58,396 nt of DNA from an uncultured bacterium (lineage in GTDB: Bacteria > Bacillota > Clostridia > Oscillospirales > Ruminococcaceae), in contig CAJMLV010000017.1 of the NCBI GenBank assembly GCA_905214345.1, forward strand, positions 1-58,396, given 5' to 3'. Shown one piece after another: positions 16,653 to 25,198 of this stretch. The position numbers and the translations under genes are program-made. Within the stretch, counting starts at the first letter, position 1; the number at the start of each line of letters is the position of its first letter. The notes below the pieces were generated by a model. The model did not search any database and had not been told where the DNA came from. It saw only the letters and a list, made by a program, of their open reading frames with translations.

Positions 16653-18008
16653 TCAGGCGCCCAGGTCTTCCAGCGCCTCGGTCACACCATCGTACAGATC
16701 CTGAGCAGCTTCGGTGGAGTCGCTGTATTCGCCGTAGCTGTAACCGCCAAACACGTCAGCGTACACGCCGCCGGGGTTGGCCTTCAGGTCGGTGCTCTCG
16801 TACACGGGGTCCAGCTGGAAGTCAACGAAGGCCATGACCTTGCTGTTGGCTTCTTCCACCAGGGCTTCCACGGCGCCGTCCACAGCGCTGGCAGCAGCCA
16901 GGCCGGCAACGGAGTTGGGAATGCCGCACTCGGAGCCCATGATGGCGGCACCGTCACCGTTCAGCAGATAGTTGATCAGCTGAGCGGCGGCTTCCTTGTT
17001 GGCGCAGGTTTCGGTGATGGCCAGGCCCATGGAAACCTTGGAGAAACCACCGTTGGCCTTGTCGCCGAACTTGATCTCGTCACCCACGGTGAAGCCGGAA
17101 GCGTCAGCCAAGGCGTCGCGGTACTTAACGGGAGCAGAATCCCACTCAAAGATACCGGCGTACATGCCGTTGATCCACTGCTCGCTCTTATCGATGGAGT
17201 TGTTGGCGTCGATGCCGGCGGCATTCATGGTCTGGATGCTGGGGATAACGTGGTTGTCCTCCAGGCTCTGAATGAAGTCGATGCCGGTGGCAATCTCTTC
17301 CACGGTGTACTGCAGGGTGTTGTCCTCGACCCAGGGCTTGCCGTAAGTGCTTTCCAGATAGAAGGTCATCAGGATCATACGGTCATATTCGCCCATGGCC
17401 AGAGGATAGTAATCATCGCCCAGGTTGGTCTTGAAGGCTTCACCGGCGGCATACAGCTCATCCAGGGTAGTGGGATAGCTGTCCAGGCCGGCTTCCTTGA
17501 AGGTGTTCATGTTCCAGTAGAAGATGCGGCCGGTCATGGAAACAGGGATGGCCTGCAGCTTGCCCGCGACGGTGCAGGCTTCCAGCGTGCTCTCCGGGAA
17601 CTGAGACAGGTCGATGATATCGGCGTACTCGTTCAGGTCGACAAACTTGCTGCCATCGCCGCTGTACTGGCTCAGCCAGTTCCAGTTGACCTGCATCACG
17701 TCCTCGGCGTTGCCGGAGTACAGCGCAGCGCTGGTCTGGTCTTCCCAGCCGGACCAGGCACCGTAGTGGGTGGCCACGGAGATGCCGGTTTCTTCGGTGA
17801 AAGCAGCCAGAGCGTTCTGGTAAGCTTCGTGACGGCTGTCGCCACCCCACCAGCTCATCGTCAGATCACCGCTGCCCGCAGCGGCAGAGGTGCCGTTCTC
17901 ACCGGTGGCGGCGGTGCTGCCGGAAGCAGTGCTCTGAGCGGAACCGCAGCCGGCCAGCAGACCGGCGCTCATGGCACCGGCGAGCATCAATGCAAGCGCC
18001 TTTTTCAT
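16653..18008 (-). CDS. Extracellular sugar-binding lipoprotein of ABC importer
   Basis: A 451-residue family 1 solute-binding protein. The signal peptide is MKKALALMLAGAMSAGLLAGCG, with lipobox LLAGC and lipidated Cys21, then a Ser/Ala/Gly-rich linker and a two-lobed binding domain. It captures the substrate outside the membrane and delivers it to the two permeases encoded downstream. The frame opens earlier at 18134, but only the ATG at 18008 gives the lipoprotein leader, with an AGGAGG site upstream. The substrate is inferred as oligogalacturonide from the locus. Confidence 0.92.
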   Translation of the reverse strand: MKKALALMLAGAMSAGLLAGCGSAQSTASGSTAATGENGTSAAAGSGDLTMSWWGGDSRHEAYQNALAAFTEETGISVATHYGAWSGWEDQTSAALYSGNAEDVMQVNWNWLSQYSGDGSKFVDLNEYADIIDLSQFPESTLEACTVAGKLQAIPVSMTGRIFYWNMNTFKEAGLDSYPTTLDELYAAGEAFKTNLGDDYYPLAMGEYDRMILMTFYLESTYGKPWVEDNTLQYTVEEIATGIDFIQSLEDNHVIPSIQTMNAAGIDANNSIDKSEQWINGMYAGIFEWDSAPVKYRDALADASGFTVGDEIKFGDKANGGFSKVSMGLAITETCANKEAAAQLINYLLNGDGAAIMGSECGIPNSVAGLAAASAVDGAVEALVEEANSKVMAFVDFQLDPVYESTDLKANPGGVYADVFGGYSYGEYSDSTEAAQDLYDGVTEALEDLGA

Positions 18009-18075
18009 TGTTTTCGTCCTCCTAATGATATTCTCATCAATAACAGGTGCGGGAACCCCCGCGACCTGCCCAACG

Positions 18076-18104
18076 ATTATATGATAACAAAAGTTTGGAT
18101 ACAA
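18076..18104 (-). promoter_or_regulatory. Promoter of the binding protein/importer operon
   Basis: On the minus strand TTGTAT (18099-18104), 17 bp, TATAAT (18076-18081). Transcription would start about 60 bp before the ATG. Confidence 0.75.
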
Positions 18105-18105
18105 G

Positions 18106-18143
18106 AAAATACTTGAATCTGTTCGCGAAAGCAAAAATCGCGC
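18106..18143 (-). promoter_or_regulatory. Second promoter-like element shared with the GH28 operon
   Basis: On the minus strand GCGCGATTT leads directly into TTGCTT (18129-18134), a 17-bp spacer and TATTTT (18106-18111). Thirteen of 15 bases over the -35 region match the element upstream of GH28. It lies just upstream of the TTGTAT/TATAAT promoter, so it could be either a tandem promoter or the activator site. Confidence 0.5.
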
Positions 18144-18411
18144 ATAAATTGCTTATGTTTGGATAGCTAAATTAGAGCGTTTGTCAAAATTGACGATTAA
18201 ATGGCGGCGTGATTGTGCATATTGACATGACAAAAAATGGCGTTAAAAAGTATGTCGAAAAAGCCAACAAAACGATATAGACAAAAGAATTGAACGGAAT
18301 TGCGGATTGTTGCAGCATAGTGCTGTCTGTTGGGGCAAAAATAATTGCGCATATATACAGCGCAAAATTGTTGCGCATGAGGGGACTTGTATGCAAGAAA
18401 TGCACACAAGC
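18144..18411. other. AT-rich non-coding upstream region of the importer operon
   Basis: No gene is supported here; the short frames lack plausible ribosome-binding sites. It contains an inverted repeat TTGCGC-9 nt-GCGCAA (18345-18365), a further TTGCGC at 18371, two words like the pectin element (18335-18350, 18362-18376), and GTCAA-AA-TTGAC at 18183-18194. It is much more AT-rich than its surroundings, as expected of an extended regulatory region. Confidence 0.5.
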
Positions 18412-18452
18412 GAAAAGAAAACCCCCGATGTGCATATTTTGCACACCGGGGG
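18412..18452 (-). terminator. Intrinsic terminator of tdk
   Basis: On the minus strand CCCCCGGTGTGCA pairs with TGCACATCGGGGG (one G-T pair), followed by TTTTCTTTT. The stem occupies about 18422-18452. Confidence 0.9.
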
Positions 18453-18481
18453 GAAGGTACATACAGTAAATGGTGCAAATT

Positions 18482-19087
18482 TTATTCGCGGGTCCGTTTC
18501 AGAAAAGCGCGGTATTCGCGGTACCAGCACTGGGGGCACAGACTTTCGTATTCCACATTGTCCACCGTGTCAATGGCGACCTGGGCACCTTCAAACACGA
18601 ACTGACCGTTGACCTTGCGGCCGTTGCACATGGCTTTGCGGCCGCAGGCGCAGATGGTTTTCATCTCTTCGATGGAGTGGGCCAGTTCCAGCAACCGGGT
18701 GGAACCGGGGAATCCCCGCATCATAAAATCCGCCCGCAGGCCATAGCAGATCACCGGAATACCCAAATCCACCGTCACCAGAAACAGCTGTTCTGCCTGG
18801 GCAGGGGTAAAGAACTGGCTTTCATCGCACAGCACGCAGGCGGGCTTGCCGTGGGCTTCAGCGTCGGCGCGGACTTCGTCCAGAATGTTCATTTCCGGGG
18901 TGACAAGTTTGTCTACTTTACAGCTTACACCCAAGCGGGAAACGATGTGATCACCGCCCTTGGTGTCGATGCTGGCTTTCAGGATCAGTACCCGCATGCC
19001 GCGTTCTTTATAATTGAAAGCCACCTGCAGCAGAGCGGTGGTTTTGCCGCTGTTCATGGCGCCGTAGCGAAAATACAGTTTTGCCAT
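18482..19087 (-). CDS. tdk: Thymidine kinase
   Basis: A 201-residue type II thymidine kinase that phosphorylates thymidine for salvage into dTTP. It shows the P-loop GAMNSGKT (9-16), the Walker B-like CDESQFF segment, and a C-terminal zinc-binding region with two Cys pairs (CACGRKAMC... and CPQC). Length fits the family. It lies downstream of rex but is separated from it by a strong terminator. A GGAGAG site precedes the ATG by 7-8 nt. Confidence 0.95.
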   Translation of the reverse strand: MAKLYFRYGAMNSGKTTALLQVAFNYKERGMRVLILKASIDTKGGDHIVSRLGVSCKVDKLVTPEMNILDEVRADAEAHGKPACVLCDESQFFTPAQAEQLFLVTVDLGIPVICYGLRADFMMRGFPGSTRLLELAHSIEEMKTICACGRKAMCNGRKVNGQFVFEGAQVAIDTVDNVEYESLCPQCWYREYRAFLKRTRE

Positions 19088-19127
19088 ATCTCAACTCTCC
19101 GTTCGCGGTGTTTCCGGTCATGGACCG

Positions 19128-19156
19128 AAAAAGGGCGCGGCGTTCCGGCCGCGCCC
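19128..19156 (-). terminator. Intrinsic terminator between rex and tdk
   Basis: On the minus strand GGGCGCGGC pairs perfectly with GCCGCGCCC across a 6-nt loop, followed by five T (19128-19132). Only about 40 bp remain before the tdk start. Confidence 0.85.
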
Positions 19157-19178
19157 GTGTTTCCGCGGTGATTTTGTT

Positions 19179-19826
19179 TTATTCTTCCCGGTTGCGCAGG
19201 CGGTATCCCAGGCTCATCAGGCTGTCGCCCAGGTGGACGTTCTCCACCGTCACTTCGGGATATTCCACCGAAAGATCATAGTGGCTGAAATTCCAGAATC
19301 CCTGGATGCCCAGCCGGACCAGCTCACCGGAAAGCTCGGTGGCACTCTGGCGGGGCACGCACAGCACCGCCACCACCGGCTTGTGTTCGGCACAGAAAGC
19401 TTCCAGCTCATCCAGGGCGTGGATGGGCACACCGGCCATTTCTTTGCCGATCAGGTCGGGGTTGATGTCGAAGACAGCCAGCAGCCGGTACCCGTTGGTA
19501 TCCCGGGAGATAAAGCTGGACACGGCGGTACCCAGGCGGCCCGCGCCGATCAGGATGGTGGGCAAAAGCTCACCGTCGCCAAACAGAAGTTTGCTGATCT
19601 CGGACAAAAGCACGTCCACCTTGTAGCCGATGCCCTGCTGCCCGAACCCGCCAAAACAGTTGAAGTCCTGCCGAACCTGGCTGGCTGTGGTACCCATCAT
19701 CCGCGCCAGTTCGCTGGATGAGATCTTGTCACGCCCCTCCGCCGCCAGATTGTTCAGATAGCGGTAGTACTTCGGCAACCGCTTGATCACCGGCAGGGAG
19801 GCTTTGTTCTGTGTGGCCATTGTCAT
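19179..19826 (-). CDS. rex: Redox-sensing transcriptional repressor Rex
   Basis: About 215 residues: an N-terminal winged-helix DNA-binding domain ('ISSSELARMMGTTASQVRQDF') and a C-terminal Rossmann domain with 'LIGAGRLGTAV' that senses the NADH/NAD+ ratio. Rex represses fermentation and respiration genes when NADH is low. The frame begins at a TTG (19838) that is itself part of the GAGGGGG ribosome-binding site. The ATG at 19826 is therefore used; the ATG at 19820 is equally possible. It has its own strong promoter and is divergent from tepA. Confidence 0.94.
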   Translation of the reverse strand: MTMATQNKASLPVIKRLPKYYRYLNNLAAEGRDKISSSELARMMGTTASQVRQDFNCFGGFGQQGIGYKVDVLLSEISKLLFGDGELLPTILIGAGRLGTAVSSFISRDTNGYRLLAVFDINPDLIGKEMAGVPIHALDELEAFCAEHKPVVAVLCVPRQSATELSGELVRLGIQGFWNFSHYDLSVEYPEVTVENVHLGDSLMSLGYRLRNREE

Positions 19827-19879
19827 ACGCCCCCTCAAAAATCAGGGCACAGCACGTGCCCTGGTAAATCTATGTAAAA

Positions 19880-19908
19880 AGTATAATGTATTTCCCTTAG
19901 ATTGTCAA
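19880..19908 (-). promoter_or_regulatory. Sigma-A promoter of rex
   Basis: On the minus strand a perfect TTGACA (19903-19908), 17 bp, TATACT (19880-19885). Confidence 0.85.
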
Positions 19909-20031
19909 ATTTTTATCTAACAGGCACAAAACAATGGCCCTTGCAGCGTAAGAAAAATATTTGTGAGGGGGACGGGCCATACTGTATGCGGGCAAAAAAC
20001 GGGCAACAGCCAAGGAAAGGGGACATGTTTT

Positions 20032-20754
20032 GTGAAAACCAAACCCGCAAATCCCGCCGAACCGGCGGACCAGGCCCGCCTCAAACACGATCTGATCACG
20101 GAGGAAGGCATCATCGAAGCCACCCGCGGCCGCCATGCCATCCACTGCCTGACGGTGGTGGGCACCATCGAGGGGCATACCATCGCTCCCGACAACCAGA
20201 AAACCACCAAGTACGAACATGTGATACCGCTGCTGGTGGACATCCAGGAGGACCCTTCCATCGAAGGACTGCTGGTCATCCTGAACACGGTAGGTGGTGA
20301 TGTGGAAGCCGGGCTGGCCCTGGCGGAACTCATCGCCGGGGTCAGCAAACCCAGCGCCACGCTGGTGCTGGGCGGCGGACATTCCATCGGCATCCCGCTG
20401 GCGGTGTCGGCCCGGCACAGCTTTATCGTGCCCACCGCCACCATGACGGTACACCCGGTACGTCATTCCGGCATGGTGCTGGGGGTGCCCCAGACCTTGC
20501 GGTACTTTGAGCAGATGCAGGAACGCATTGTGGGCTTTGTGGCGGGACACTCCGCCATCTCTGCCAAGCGGTTCACCCAGCTGATGCACAATACCGGTGA
20601 ACTGGTCATGGATATGGGGACGGTGCTCAACGGGGAGCAGGCGGTGGAAGAAGGCCTCATTGATTCTCTGGGCGGGCTGGACGACGCCCTGCGTTACCTT
20701 TATAAGGAGATCGAAGGGGGAGAAACTCCGGCGGGGGAACAGGCGGCCCCATGA
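20032..20754 (+). CDS. tepA: ClpP-like protease, TepA/YmfB type
   Basis: A 240-residue ClpP/crotonase-fold protein. The nucleophile is in GGGHSIGIPL and the histidine in TVHPVRHSG; 'VILNTVGGDVEAGLALAELI' matches the ClpP oxyanion region. TepA homologues are cytoplasmic peptidases linked to processing of exported preproteins. The gene order tepA-ftsK/spoIIIE, as in Bacillus, supports the call. There is no ATG start; GTG at 20032 is chosen, with AAGGGG about 9 nt upstream. The open frame begins at 19963 but has no site there. Confidence 0.85.
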   Translation: MKTKPANPAEPADQARLKHDLITEEGIIEATRGRHAIHCLTVVGTIEGHTIAPDNQKTTKYEHVIPLLVDIQEDPSIEGLLVILNTVGGDVEAGLALAELIAGVSKPSATLVLGGGHSIGIPLAVSARHSFIVPTATMTVHPVRHSGMVLGVPQTLRYFEQMQERIVGFVAGHSAISAKRFTQLMHNTGELVMDMGTVLNGEQAVEEGLIDSLGGLDDALRYLYKEIEGGETPAGEQAAP

Positions 20755-20760
20755 GGGTAA

Positions 20761-20780
20761 AAAATCCCTCCGGGGGTTTT
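20761..20780 (+). terminator. Short intrinsic terminator after tepA
   Basis: AAAATCCC (20761-20768) pairs with GGGGTTTT (20773-20780) with a 4-nt loop. The stem is weak and read-through is likely. Confidence 0.5.
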
Positions 20781-20806
20781 ACAACAGGCCGGTTTCGTGC
20801 TAAAAT
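20778..20806 (+). promoter_or_regulatory. Candidate promoter of ftsK
   Basis: TTTACA (20778-20783), 17 bp, TAAAAT (20801-20806). The transcribed leader contains a small GGGGCA/TGCCCC hairpin near 20822-20836. Confidence 0.6.
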
Positions 20807-20945
20807 AGCCTATATGCTATAAGGGGCAGTTTGCCCCATTACATAATTTACAGCGGTGCCGCGCGAAAAATAAAGGCGGCAGGCCGGGGAGGGAACCCGG
20901 TTCGCAAGAGTGAATCCCACGCAATACATAGAGGAGTTTGGTAAG

Positions 20946-23900
20946 ATGGCAAGTTCAAGGTCAGGTAAATCGACATATCGTTCGTCCTCGTCCTCGCGCT
21001 CGTCCGGTTCGTCCAAGAGCAAAAGCAGTTCCCGCAGCAGCGGAGGAAAGGGCAAATCTTCGTCTTCCTCGGCGCGCAAGCAGCCTTCGCGCCGGGCCCA
21101 GCGCCGGGCCGAGACCCAGTATCTGGGCCGCAGTGTCCTGCTGGCGGGCCTGGGCGTGCTTGTCATTGCCCTGGTGCTGGTGCGCGGGCAGAATTTCTGG
21201 CTGGATATGCGCAACTCCCTGTTTGGTGTGTTCGGTATCATGACCTATATCCTGGGGCCGTTTTTGCTGTATCTGGCTTACCTGGTGGCCTCCGGCTACC
21301 GGGTAGGGGTCTTTGTGGCCAAAATGGCGCTGATGGGTGTGGTGGGCTCCAGCTTCCCGGTGGTGTTTTCCAAGTTTGCGGTGCATGAATCCACCGCAGG
21401 GGACATCATCAAGATGCTCTTCAACTGGGGCCATACCCGGTTCTGGTCCGGCGGCGTGCTGGGCAGTGCGGGCGCTTTGCTGCTCACCCTGTTCGGCCGC
21501 CCGGGGGCCAACATCGTCATGCTGCTGCTCTTTGCCATGGGCCTGATGGTGTTCTTTGCCCTGACGCCTGCCGATGTGGTGCGGTTCGTCTCCCAGACCA
21601 TGCAGAAATATGAGGACAGCCAGGCAGCACGCCGTGCCGAGGCCACCGCCTACGACACCCAGCTGTTTGGTCAGACCCCGGAAGAGGAACCGCTGGAAAA
21701 TCTGACCGGCACCTTGCCGCGTCAGCCCCAGCCCGCCCAGCACCCGGCCTTTGATGTGGCCCCCTATCTGGAACAGGAAGAAAAAGCCCGTAAGGGGGCG
21801 GCACCCGCCGCAGCGGCGGCGCCGCAGGCGGCAGCGGCAACGCGGCCCGTTGCGCCCCAGCCTGCCTACCGTCCGGACTTTGACGTGGACCTGGGGCCCG
21901 ATGCCTCCACCCGTGCGCTGGAAAATGCCGTCAACCATGACCCGCTGGAAAAGGTGGTCATCGGTCCGGGCGGCACCTTCGGTCTGGACCCCCTGGAACA
22001 GCTGGGGCGCAAGAAAAAAAATGCCACTGCGCCCGCGCCGCAGCCTGAACCGAATCCGGAAGAGGATTTTGAACTGCGCCTGGACACCACCCAGCCCCTG
22101 GAGGAACCGGAAGTGGTGCAGACGGAGGAAGGGGAGCTGGACGCTCTCATCAACCGTGCCATGAACACTGCGCCCGCCTCGTATACTGCCCCCGCGCCGG
22201 CACGGCAGGATGTTTCCTCGGAGGTGCGCCTGGACCTGCCTGCCCAGGAGGATTCCTTTGCCACCACCCTGGACCTTTCCCAGATGCCTGCCCCGGCTCC
22301 GGCGCCTGCGCCTCAGCCTGCGGCGAGCGCCATCCCCACCCTGGGCGGCAGCTTTGACGAGGACGACGATGAGATGATCGACCCGGCCGCCGCTGCCTGG
22401 AACGCGGGTGTGCCGGTGTCCGACCTGCTCACCGGCCGTGCCGCCCCCACACCCCAGCCCCAGACAACCATGTCTGCGCCGCTGCCTGCCAACCAGCCCG
22501 CACCGGCGGGCCGCCTGCGGGTGAGTACCGAGGTGGGCAACTCGGCTTCGGCGCCTATCTCCAGCCCGGCGCCCATCATCAAATCCACCCCCGAAGCTCT
22601 GGCGCTGTCCATGGTGCAGAAGGAACACCAGCCTTACTGCTACCCCTCTCTCAATCTCTTCAACGCCAACCGTCCCGAGGACGAGAGCGGTGCCGTGCGG
22701 GAAATGAAGCGCAACGCCGATATTCTGGTCAATACCCTGGACAGCTTCGGCGTCAAGACCAAGATCCTGGACATCTGCCGCGGCCCTTCCGTTACCCGGT
22801 ATGAGCTGCAGCCCCAGGCCGGTATCAAGGTCAGCCGTATCACCAGCCTGGCGGATGACATCGCCCTGAACCTGGCCACCGCCGGCGTGCGTATCGAAGC
22901 ACCTATCCCCGGCAAGCCCGCCGTGGGCATTGAGGTGCCCAACAAGATCCGCACCACCGTCAACATCCGCAGCGTGTTCGAAGCCCAGAGCTACATCAAT
23001 ATGCGCAGCCCGCTGACCATGGCCCTCGGCAAGGACATCGCCGGTCAGGCCCAGGTGGGGGACCTGTGCAAGATGCCCCACCTGCTCATTGCCGGTTCTA
23101 CCGGCAGCGGTAAATCGGTGTGCGTCAACTCCATCATCATCAGCTTTTTGTTCCGCTCCGGGCCGGAGGATGTCAAGCTCATCCTCATCGACCCCAAAGT
23201 GGTGGAACTGGCCGAGTACAACGGCATCCCGCATCTGCTCATGCCCGTGGTCACCGAGCCCCGCAAGGCGGCCGGTGCCCTGGGTGCTTCGGTGGCGGAG
23301 ATGGAGCGCCGCTACAAGCTCTTTGCCGAGAACAACGTCCGTGACATCAAGAGCTACAACAAGCTGGCCAAGCAGAACCCCGGCATGGAGCACCTGCCCT
23401 ATATTGCCATCGTGATCGACGAGCTGGCCGACCTGATGATGGTGGCGGGCAAGGAAGTGGAAGATTACATCTGCCGCATTGCCCAGAAAGCCCGTGCCGC
23501 GGGCATTCACCTGATCGTGGCCACCCAGCGTCCCAGCGTGGACGTCATCACCGGCCTGATCAAGGCCAACATCCCCAGCCGAATCGCCTTTGCGGTGTCC
23601 AGCCAGATCGACTCCCGCACCATCCTGGACTCCGGCGGTGCCGAAAAGCTGCTGGGCAACGGCGATATGCTCTTCCTGCCCGTGGGTGCCGCCAAGCCGG
23701 TGCGTATCCAGGGCACCTTCGTCACCGACGAGGAGATCAGCGCTGTTCTGAATTTCATCAAATCCACCAGCTCCGAGCAGTATGACGAGGAGATGATCGC
23801 CGAGATGGAGCGCCGTGCCGTGGCCGAAAAGGGCGGCAAGGGCGGCGACGCCGACGAGGGCGACAACACCCGCGACCCCATGTTCGAGCAGGCGGTGGAA

Positions 23901-24101
23901 TGTGTCATCGAAGCGGGGCAGGCATCCACCAGCCTTCTGCAGCGCCGCTGCAAGCTGGGTTATGCCCGCGCTGCCCGCATCATGGACCAGATGGAACAGG
24001 AAGGGGTCATCGGTCCCTACGAGGGTGCCAAACCCCGTTCCGTTTTGGTGACCATGGCCCAATGGCAGGAGCGCAAGCTCTCTGCCGGATACGATGAGTA
24101 A
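20946..24101 (+). CDS. ftsK: DNA translocase FtsK/SpoIIIE
   Basis: A 1051-residue septal DNA pump. It has a Ser/Arg-rich basic N-terminus (1-55), about four membrane helices (60-215), a long Ala/Pro/Gln/Glu-rich linker (about 220-550), and the RecA-like motor with Walker A GSTGSGKS (717-724) and Walker B IVIDELADLM (about 822-831). A C-terminal gamma winged helix follows. It moves chromosome ends through the closing division septum. The protein is longer than Bacillus SpoIIIE (about 790 residues) because of the linker. ATG at 20946 has a GAGGAG site; the frame extends to 20910. Confidence 0.95.
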   Translation: MASSRSGKSTYRSSSSSRSSGSSKSKSSSRSSGGKGKSSSSSARKQPSRRAQRRAETQYLGRSVLLAGLGVLVIALVLVRGQNFWLDMRNSLFGVFGIMTYILGPFLLYLAYLVASGYRVGVFVAKMALMGVVGSSFPVVFSKFAVHESTAGDIIKMLFNWGHTRFWSGGVLGSAGALLLTLFGRPGANIVMLLLFAMGLMVFFALTPADVVRFVSQTMQKYEDSQAARRAEATAYDTQLFGQTPEEEPLENLTGTLPRQPQPAQHPAFDVAPYLEQEEKARKGAAPAAAAAPQAAAATRPVAPQPAYRPDFDVDLGPDASTRALENAVNHDPLEKVVIGPGGTFGLDPLEQLGRKKKNATAPAPQPEPNPEEDFELRLDTTQPLEEPEVVQTEEGELDALINRAMNTAPASYTAPAPARQDVSSEVRLDLPAQEDSFATTLDLSQMPAPAPAPAPQPAASAIPTLGGSFDEDDDEMIDPAAAAWNAGVPVSDLLTGRAAPTPQPQTTMSAPLPANQPAPAGRLRVSTEVGNSASAPISSPAPIIKSTPEALALSMVQKEHQPYCYPSLNLFNANRPEDESGAVREMKRNADILVNTLDSFGVKTKILDICRGPSVTRYELQPQAGIKVSRITSLADDIALNLATAGVRIEAPIPGKPAVGIEVPNKIRTTVNIRSVFEAQSYINMRSPLTMALGKDIAGQAQVGDLCKMPHLLIAGSTGSGKSVCVNSIIISFLFRSGPEDVKLILIDPKVVELAEYNGIPHLLMPVVTEPRKAAGALGASVAEMERRYKLFAENNVRDIKSYNKLAKQNPGMEHLPYIAIVIDELADLMMVAGKEVEDYICRIAQKARAAGIHLIVATQRPSVDVITGLIKANIPSRIAFAVSSQIDSRTILDSGGAEKLLGNGDMLFLPVGAAKPVRIQGTFVTDEEISAVLNFIKSTSSEQYDEEMIAEMERRAVAEKGGKGGDADEGDNTRDPMFEQAVECVIEAGQASTSLLQRRCKLGYARAARIMDQMEQEGVIGPYEGAKPRSVLVTMAQWQERKLSAGYDE

Positions 24102-25110
24102 GCGGGGCCGCGGCCAGAGGGCCGAACTTTCCACCCGTGCCGTGGTCATCGGCGTGATCTGCGCCGTGCTGCTTGCGGTAGGGTCCTGGGCTATTGATAC
24201 CTATGGGGGAGAGGGCTTTTTGCCCGACTGGTCCCGGCTGTACGATTCCCTTGGCCTGGAAACCGCCGCGCCTGTATCCCAGACCCCGCAGGAAGGTCAG
24301 GCTACCGTGACCTTCTGGGATGTGGGGCAGGGGGATTCGGTGCTCATTTCCTCCGGCGGTGCCTACTGCCTTATTGACGCGGGCACCAGTCAGAGTGCCG
24401 ATACTCTGGTGGAGGACCTTATTGCCGGGGGTGTGGAAAAACTGGACCTGGTGGTCATGACCCATCCCCACGCCGACCACATCGGCGGTATGGACGAAGT
24501 GCTGGACACCTTTGAAGTCGGTACCCTGCTTCTGCCCGACCTTTCCTATGCCGATACCGAAAGCGGCATGCTGGCCAAGGTGCTGCAGACCGCCGAAGAC
24601 ACCGGCACCCCCTGTGTGCAGGCCGAGCGCGGCTGGCAGAAGACGGTGGGGGAGGGGACCCTTACCGTGGTGTATGCCGGTTTTGTGCCGGAGGAAGGCA
24701 AGGAACCGGACCTCAACAATACCTCTCTGTGCGTACGGTATGAGTTGGGGCAGTTTTCCTTCCTGTGTACCGGCGATGCCGAAGCCGATGCGGAGGAGGA
24801 ACTGGTGCTCACCGCCGGCGGGACCATTGCCTCCACCCTGTTCAAGGCGGGGCATCACGGGTCCGATACCTCCAACACCCAGACCCTTCTGTGGGCGGTG
24901 CGCCCGCAGGTTGCCGTGGTCAGCTGCGGGTTGGATAACGATTACGGCCATCCCCATGCCGAGGTTTTGCAGCGTTTTGCGGACAACGGCGTGGAGGTAT
25001 ACCGAACCGACGAACAGGGGACAATCACCGTTACCGGGCAGGCGGATGGCAGCTGGTCTGTGCGGACCGCTGCCGGTGAAACCGCCGAACCCCAGGTGCC
25101 TGCCGCCTGA
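24094..25110 (+). CDS. ComEC-like metallo-beta-lactamase-fold hydrolase
   Basis: A 338-residue protein with one N-terminal membrane anchor (about 15-34) and an MBL domain starting 'VTFWDVGQGDSVLI'. The metal site HPHADH is at 124-129, with further ligands in 'LCTGDAEADAEEE' and 'KAGHHGSDTSN'. This matches the detached C-terminal hydrolase domain of ComEC/Rec2, which degrades the non-transported strand in DNA uptake, but no ComEC channel is encoded here. It overlaps ftsK by 8 bp, so the two are translationally coupled. Substrate unknown; a nuclease or phosphodiesterase is plausible. Confidence 0.85.
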   Translation: MSKRGRGQRAELSTRAVVIGVICAVLLAVGSWAIDTYGGEGFLPDWSRLYDSLGLETAAPVSQTPQEGQATVTFWDVGQGDSVLISSGGAYCLIDAGTSQSADTLVEDLIAGGVEKLDLVVMTHPHADHIGGMDEVLDTFEVGTLLLPDLSYADTESGMLAKVLQTAEDTGTPCVQAERGWQKTVGEGTLTVVYAGFVPEEGKEPDLNNTSLCVRYELGQFSFLCTGDAEADAEEELVLTAGGTIASTLFKAGHHGSDTSNTQTLLWAVRPQVAVVSCGLDNDYGHPHAEVLQRFADNGVEVYRTDEQGTITVTGQADGSWSVRTAAGETAEPQVPAA

Positions 25111-25198
25111 TTTTTGCCGATATAACAGAAACCTTCCTGCCCGTGCATCTGCCGGGCAGGAACCATTTCGGCCCCAAAGGGCAAAGGAGAACGAAATC

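Noticed and set aside
18144..18411. A possible small RNA gene in the AT-rich gap
   Set aside because: Promoter-like words exist, but no terminator or consistent long hairpin is found within the block. A regulatory DNA role fits better.
18184..18612. Several overlapping short frames (90-100 codons) between the importer operon and tdk
   Set aside because: No plausible ribosome-binding sites; they overlap the tdk terminator and each other, and the translations look random.
20961..24149. A 1062-codon open frame on the minus strand opposite ftsK
   Set aside because: It mirrors ftsK codon by codon in a GC-rich region; the translation is His/Gly/Gln-rich with no domain, and there is no ribosome-binding site. 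It is a shadow of strong third-position GC bias.
24512..25198. N-terminal extension of metF into the upstream hydrolase gene
   Set aside because: The extension is an out-of-frame read of the MBL gene. The internal ATG at 25199 has a strong ribosome-binding site and fits MetF length.
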